The translations under genes were made by a program, and so were the position numbers. Shown here piece after piece: positions 60,849-64,000 of a DNA stretch of 64,000 nucleotides. This DNA is from CALLJL01 sp964627255 (GTDB taxonomy: Bacteria > Acidobacteriota > Aminicenantia > Aminicenantales > CALLJL01), in contig CAZVIN010000114.1 in assembly GCA_964627255.1 (NCBI GenBank), forward strand, positions 1-64,000. Direction: 5' to 3'. The number at the start of each line of letters is the position of its first letter. Within the stretch, counting starts at the first letter, position 1. Below the pieces are notes generated by a model, which did not search any database, had not been told where the DNA came from, and saw only the letters and a list, made by a program, of their open reading frames with translations.

Positions 60849-62422
60849 TCCTTTGCCGAGAAGAGCTGGTCGCCGAGGGTTTCACCGATGAAGAACCGAA
60901 ACAAAAAAATATAGCCAGCCAAGAGTATTAAGAAGAGCGCGATTGCCTGCGGCAGGCAAGCGGCGACCAGGCTGAAAAAAGGCCAGGCAATGAGGCGAGC
61001 GGCCAAGACAAAAGCCACCAGCCAAAAAAGGCCAATAAAAATAAAATCAAATATTTTAGCTTTAAGCCAGGTTTTAAAGGACCGAGAAGGCAGCGAAACT
61101 GCCGTCTCAGGCGCTTGAGCTTCCACCATTTCTTCTTCTGATTCTGGTTCCTCTCCCTGGTCTTCTTCCGTTTCTCCTACTTCCATCCTCTCTTGCTTAA
61201 TAAACTCTTTCCTTCTTTCCCCAGCCGGGCGGCTTCGCCTGACTCCTGCTTCCTCCTCTTCCCAGGGCATTGGTTCCTCCTGTCGTTCCAACCCAAAGGG
61301 CAGCGGCTGTTGTCCGGGCTTTTCCGGCAAACCGACGCCAGAATCTACCTTCCAAGAGGGCTTTTTTTCACCGGCCGAAGTTAAGGCGCCAGAATCTTCG
61401 GGTTCACCTTGGCTAACCTCTTCTATCTTTATTTTTCCTTCTTTTTGGAAAGAAAACCCTTGTGGCGTTACCGGCGAAAGGTCCGCCCAGGCGCTGGGCT
61501 CGCCTTCGACCCGGTCGCGAATGGCTTCAGCCCAGGGCGGAAGGTCACCTTCGACTCGAGTCGTCAACTCCGCTTCTTGCTGTTCTATCTCTTCTGTTTC
61601 GGAGCCGGTGTCAATTTCCTCCTCCATTTCTATTTCTGCTTCATTTCCCATTTCCGCCTCGACTTCCTTTTCTGTCTCGACATCCTCGGTCTTTTTTCCC
61701 TCGCCTTTTTTAATTTCTGCTTTTTCTTTTAAAGAAAGCAGAAATTCTTCAACTTCTTGCCGCGCCTCATCCACCGAACGGGTTAACCGGTCAAGCTCTT
61801 CGGTAGAGAAATCCAGAGTTCTGCGGAGCTCGTCAAGGCTGGACTCGAATGATTCCTGGGAGGCTTCTGAAATTTCTATTTCTTCGGTCTCTTCTTCAGG
61901 GCTCGCCTCTTCCAATATTTCTTGGGGCGGGGGAATTTCCGGTTCACGCTGCTCCTTTAAGGCCCTTTCTTCTTCCGGCCTTAGCTTGGGATGACGGCCT
62001 GGCTTAACTGCCATTTCTTCCTCCAAAACATATTTTTCTTTTATCGCCTGTTCTTCCGCAGCCTCAATTTCTATTTCTTTCGGCTCTTTTTCTTTTCTCC
62101 ATTCCCGGTCTGCCCGCTTCTCAAACCTGGCCTTTTCCTCTTTTCTTTTAATTTTTCTTTTTCCGCCAGCCTCTTCTTCGAGGTCCTTCAAACTGCCCTC
62201 TCTTTGCCTTTCAAATTTCTCTTCTTGCTCCTCTTCAACCACCGCAATTTCCTCCGGTGTCTCTACTCCTTCCTCTTCTTCTTCCAGGAATATTTTTTCT
62301 CCTGGCATATCTTCTTCAATTTCCTCGTCCTCTGGAAAAAGAAGTTGGGTGCCGCAATTGCGGCAATACATCTCCCCTTCCTCAATCAAGGCTCGGCAGT
62401 AGGGACAGCGTTTGATCCCCAT
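60845..62422 (-). CDS. Zinc-ribbon, acidic, RDD-like membrane protein of unknown role
   Basis: A 525-residue protein with three parts. The N-terminus is a double CxxC zinc ribbon (CPYCRALIEEGEMYCRNCGTQL, about 6-27). The middle (about 30-430) is extremely rich in Glu, Lys and Arg, with likely coiled coil. The C-terminus (about 440-525) has two membrane helices ending GETLGDQLF, like the last part of an RDD domain. The topology puts the charged region in the cytoplasm, or at least on one face of the membrane. I know no described family with this order. No operon partner is visible. Confidence 0.6.
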   Translation of the reverse strand: MGIKRCPYCRALIEEGEMYCRNCGTQLLFPEDEEIEEDMPGEKIFLEEEEEGVETPEEIAVVEEEQEEKFERQREGSLKDLEEEAGGKRKIKRKEEKARFEKRADREWRKEKEPKEIEIEAAEEQAIKEKYVLEEEMAVKPGRHPKLRPEEERALKEQREPEIPPPQEILEEASPEEETEEIEISEASQESFESSLDELRRTLDFSTEELDRLTRSVDEARQEVEEFLLSLKEKAEIKKGEGKKTEDVETEKEVEAEMGNEAEIEMEEEIDTGSETEEIEQQEAELTTRVEGDLPPWAEAIRDRVEGEPSAWADLSPVTPQGFSFQKEGKIKIEEVSQGEPEDSGALTSAGEKKPSWKVDSGVGLPEKPGQQPLPFGLERQEEPMPWEEEEAGVRRSRPAGERRKEFIKQERMEVGETEEDQGEEPESEEEMVEAQAPETAVSLPSRSFKTWLKAKIFDFIFIGLFWLVAFVLAARLIAWPFFSLVAACLPQAIALFLILLAGYIFLFRFFIGETLGDQLFSAKD

Positions 62423-62737
62423 TGATTTCAGTATAAATTGATTGCTTTCTTTGTGTCAAGGAAACACCTCTCTTTTGCCAGAAGGATGCTTTCTTATTAT
62501 ATTGTTATTCAAATATTCAGCGCTATAAAGGAATTATGGAGGATAAACACCTCTGGCTTGAAGTTTCTTTATGGCCTTCGAAAAGCGCTCTTTTTTGCCC
62601 GCCTGAAATTAAGATGAGCCAAAAGGTAATAAATCAAAAAGGGCGGTTTGAAAGCGTTTTTTAAGGATGGCCAGAAATTAGACAGCTCAGGGTTAAATTG
62701 ACTTTTAGCCCTGGTTTGGTCAAAATATTATCAGGCT
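62423..62737. other. Intergenic region before tRNA-Val
   Basis: 315 bases between the zinc-ribbon gene (minus) and tRNA-Val (plus). The first bases include tctcttttgccagaagga, which recalls the left end of the 32.5/44.9 kb repeats, but the match fades quickly. No coding pattern or promoter with good spacing was found. Confidence 0.4.
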
Positions 62738-62812
62738 GGGCGATTAACTCAGAGGTAGAGTGCTACCTTCACACGGTAGAAGTCGCAGGTTCGAATCCTG
62801 CATCGCCCACCA
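62738..62812 (+). tRNA. tRNA-Val (CAC)
   Basis: A 75-base tRNA with CCA encoded. Acceptor GGGCGAT/ATCGCCC, D-arm with AACTCAGAGGTAGAGT, anticodon arm CTACC-TTCACAC-GGTAG with anticodon CAC, T-arm GCAGG-TTCGAAT-CCTGC. It is a single tRNA gene, and a small nucleotidyltransferase module starts 94 bases downstream. Confidence 0.96.
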
Positions 62813-62905
62813 ACCTTTTTCTCGAGAATCAGCTTAATTATTGTCCCCTCCTGGGAAGCAGAAATTTATTCTCTTTTAAACAAGTTTATTAATGGATTCT
62901 CTAAC

Positions 62906-63382
62906 CTAAATTTGCTTCCTTTTCTGTTTCGCCTTTTTAATTTTCTCGAGATACTTAACGTCAAGTAAGTCTCTGTCGCGGCCTAGCGCCTTTTTGTTTT
63001 TGATCAAGTCCTCAAGGGAGATAAAAAAAACATCGATATCCCCGTATTTCGCCTTAATCCTTTTTTTCCAGGCTGACCGAAATTCAATCCCGGCACATGA
63101 GGTAATGAGGTCAATCCTCACTGGCGCTATCCCCAGTTGGATTATTATCTCGCGGCGGACAAAATCGGCAGGCTTAAGCTCAGGCTTTGTTCCCCAGAAT
63201 TGGGCGATGGCGGCGATTATTTTTGCTCCATTCGCTTCAGTCGGCTCAACAAAAATGTCAATATCCTTTGTATAGCGGGGCTCGACATGATAAGCATAGG
63301 CATATCCCCCCACAATCAGGTATTTAACTCTTTTTTCGCCGAGTAACTTTAAGAACTCTCTGTAATCCTTTTCGACTCTCAT
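62906..63382 (-). CDS. Nucleotidyltransferase-fold protein (DUF6036/AbiEii-like)
   Basis: A 158-residue protein with the minimal nucleotidyltransferase core: VKYLIVGGYAYAYHVEPRYTKDIDIFVEP (G-G-x8-R-x-T-x-D-x-D), then IQLGIAPVRIDLITSCAGIEF with a third aspartate. Such stand-alone domains often form toxin-antitoxin or abortive-infection pairs. The upstream small gene overlaps it by 59 bases. A Lys/Arg-rich tail ends the protein. No enzymatic target is known. Confidence 0.75.
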   Translation of the reverse strand: MRVEKDYREFLKLLGEKRVKYLIVGGYAYAYHVEPRYTKDIDIFVEPTEANGAKIIAAIAQFWGTKPELKPADFVRREIIIQLGIAPVRIDLITSCAGIEFRSAWKKRIKAKYGDIDVFFISLEDLIKNKKALGRDRDLLDVKYLEKIKKAKQKRKQI

Positions 63383-63515
63383 GCTTCAAATCATAAAACA
63401 TTTCCCTAAGGTATTGAAGCGTATCCAGCCTTTCAGCCGGCGAGCCCCGCAGCCAGTCATCGAAATCGAAAGATTCGGATTTTTTAAGCGGAACAAGCCT
63501 GATAACCTTTTTCAT
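63324..63515 (-). CDS. Small partner protein of the nucleotidyltransferase module
   Basis: A 63-residue protein starting at ATG 63515. The pattern I-R-[LV]-V-P-L...DFDDWLRGSPAERLDTLQYLREMFYD...GLQRVLKVTRR is one I associate with small proteins encoded just upstream of stand-alone nucleotidyltransferases. It overlaps the next gene by 59 bases. A TTG at 63551 would lengthen it by 12 residues. The partner assignment rests on gene order and pattern. Confidence 0.55.
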   Translation of the reverse strand: MKKVIRLVPLKKSESFDFDDWLRGSPAERLDTLQYLREMFYDLKHESRKGLQRVLKVTRRKKS

Positions 63516-63745
63516 CAGGTCTAACTTATCAAAGCCTCTCCTTTTTTTCAACCAACTGCAATTTTGAACCCTGCTTGATGCCTCTTTAAACCAATCCCGG
63601 CCAAGATTTTCGCCTTTGGGATTAGGGACTCGATTTCCTTGGGCGCAATATCAGGTTTTTAAAAAAACAATTTCTCTTATCTAAATCTAATATCTAAATC
63701 TAAAACACAAGCCATTTTTTTGAAGAGCCGACTCTTTTTTATTTA

Positions 63746-63775
63746 TTGACTCTTTAAAAAATATTCTGTTCTAAT
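63746..63775 (+). promoter_or_regulatory. Predicted sigma-70 promoter of plsY
   Basis: TTGACT (63746-63751) and TCTAAT (63770-63775) with an 18-base spacer; each differs from consensus at one base. The gene begins 22 bases downstream. Confidence 0.5.
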
Positions 63776-63797
63776 ATGACTCGGAGCGTATCGGGAG

Positions 63798-64000
63798 ATG
63801 TGGCTCGTTATCCTGGGGTGCGTGGCGAGTTATCTTGTTGGTTCTGTACCTTTTTCTTATCTCATCGCCAAAAGAGCCAAAGGCCTTGACCTCAGGCAGG
63901 CAGGGGAAGGAAATGTCGGCGCTCGCAATGTCTGGCACACGGTAGGCAAGGGCTATGGCCTTTTGGCGGGAGCCCTGGATGTTTCTAAGGGTTTGGCTGC
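63798..64000 (+). CDS. plsY: Acyl-phosphate:glycerol-3-phosphate acyltransferase, N-terminal part
   Basis: The gene runs off the right edge; about 67 residues are present. YLVGSVPFSYLIAKRAKGLDLRQAGEGNVGARNVWHTVGKGYGLLAGALDVSKG is the N-terminal landmark (shown over two helices): the G-S-x-P-F, G-x-G-N-x-G-A-x-N and L-D-x-x-K-G motifs match PlsY. It makes lysophosphatidate in the inner membrane. GGGAG lies just upstream of the ATG. Completeness cannot be judged. Confidence 0.88.
   Translation, partial: MWLVILGCVASYLVGSVPFSYLIAKRAKGLDLRQAGEGNVGARNVWHTVGKGYGLLAGALDVSKGLA

Noticed and set aside
61521..61994. Serine-rich open frame opposite the acidic zinc-ribbon gene
   Set aside because: The Ser repeats arise from the reverse complement of Glu codons (GAA/GAG).
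63680..63703. Direct repeat tctaaatctaa x2 near the right end
   Set aside because: Only two short AT-rich units with a two-base gap; likely slippage rather than an origin, array or attachment site.
1..64000. CRISPR arrays or prophage modules
   Set aside because: No regularly spaced repeats, cas genes, integrases or phage structural genes were seen.

Overview
The window looks like a chromosomal segment of a Gram-negative, lipopolysaccharide-exporting bacterium. Two exported proteins carry the GWxTD motif, alongside TPR/carboxypeptidase-regulatory-like proteins and a decayed TonB-receptor tail. That combination is typical of the Acidobacteriota/Aminicenantota side of the tree. This placement is an inference from gene content, not a phylogeny. 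Coding density is high, many starts are TTG, and most genes sit in short overlapping operons on both strands.

Layout. 1-2.1 kb is a mobile scar: the 3' end of a DUF4143 ATPase, a complete ISH6-like insertion sequence with terminal inverted repeats and an 8-bp target duplication, then the first 43 codons of an alanine racemase cut off by the end of a second, decayed copy of the same element. 2.3-4.2 kb is accB-accC. 4.2-5.8 kb has a LecA-like exported protein and an inositol monophosphatase on the minus strand. 6.1-8.8 kb is an efflux-type adaptor, its ABC ATPase and a YIP1 membrane protein, with no FtsX permease. 8.9-14.2 kb runs from a PATAN-like protein through a 27-aa membrane peptide, miaA, hflX and a TPR/SLH lipoprotein to pgsA. 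14.2-21.2 kb is a minus-strand surface-glycan operon (five glycosyltransferases and a polyprenyl-phosphate sugar-1-phosphate transferase) behind a GC-rich, hairpin-forming leader.

21.6-33.2 kb is metabolic: an M20 hydrolase, cutA, a histone-deacetylase-like enzyme, ppdK, an aminotransferase, pyrK-pyrD-pyrF, a second YIP1 protein, then tRNA-Gly and tRNA-Cys. 34.2-37.1 kb has HU, ddl, ruvX and mltG. 37.3-43.1 kb is the GWxTD locus: four exported proteins with a sigma-54-type promoter site in front of the plus-strand one, beside the remains of an outer-membrane receptor. 43.4-48.1 kb holds a bacterial endonuclease Q, a DUF151 nuclease and a single-chain LptF-LptG fusion; lptB is 12 kb away. 48.2-50.2 kb is groES-groEL with a CIRCE operator and a consensus promoter. 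50.2-58.9 kb carries a Fis-like protein, cvpA, a PHP phosphoesterase, purC, pgeF, a radical SAM enzyme, a P1 peptidase, a racemase, rpsU, lipA and a phosphoesterase. The right end has a DUF1848 protein, lptB, an acidic zinc-ribbon membrane protein, tRNA-Val, a two-gene nucleotidyltransferase module and the start of plsY.

No CRISPR array, prophage or obvious defence island is present. The most interesting material is the GWxTD locus with its sigma-54-like sites, a pair of diverged intergenic repeats (32.5 and 44.9 kb), the LptFG fusion, the permease-less adaptor/ATPase/YIP1 operon, and the insertion sequence whose ribosome-binding site lies in a hairpin.
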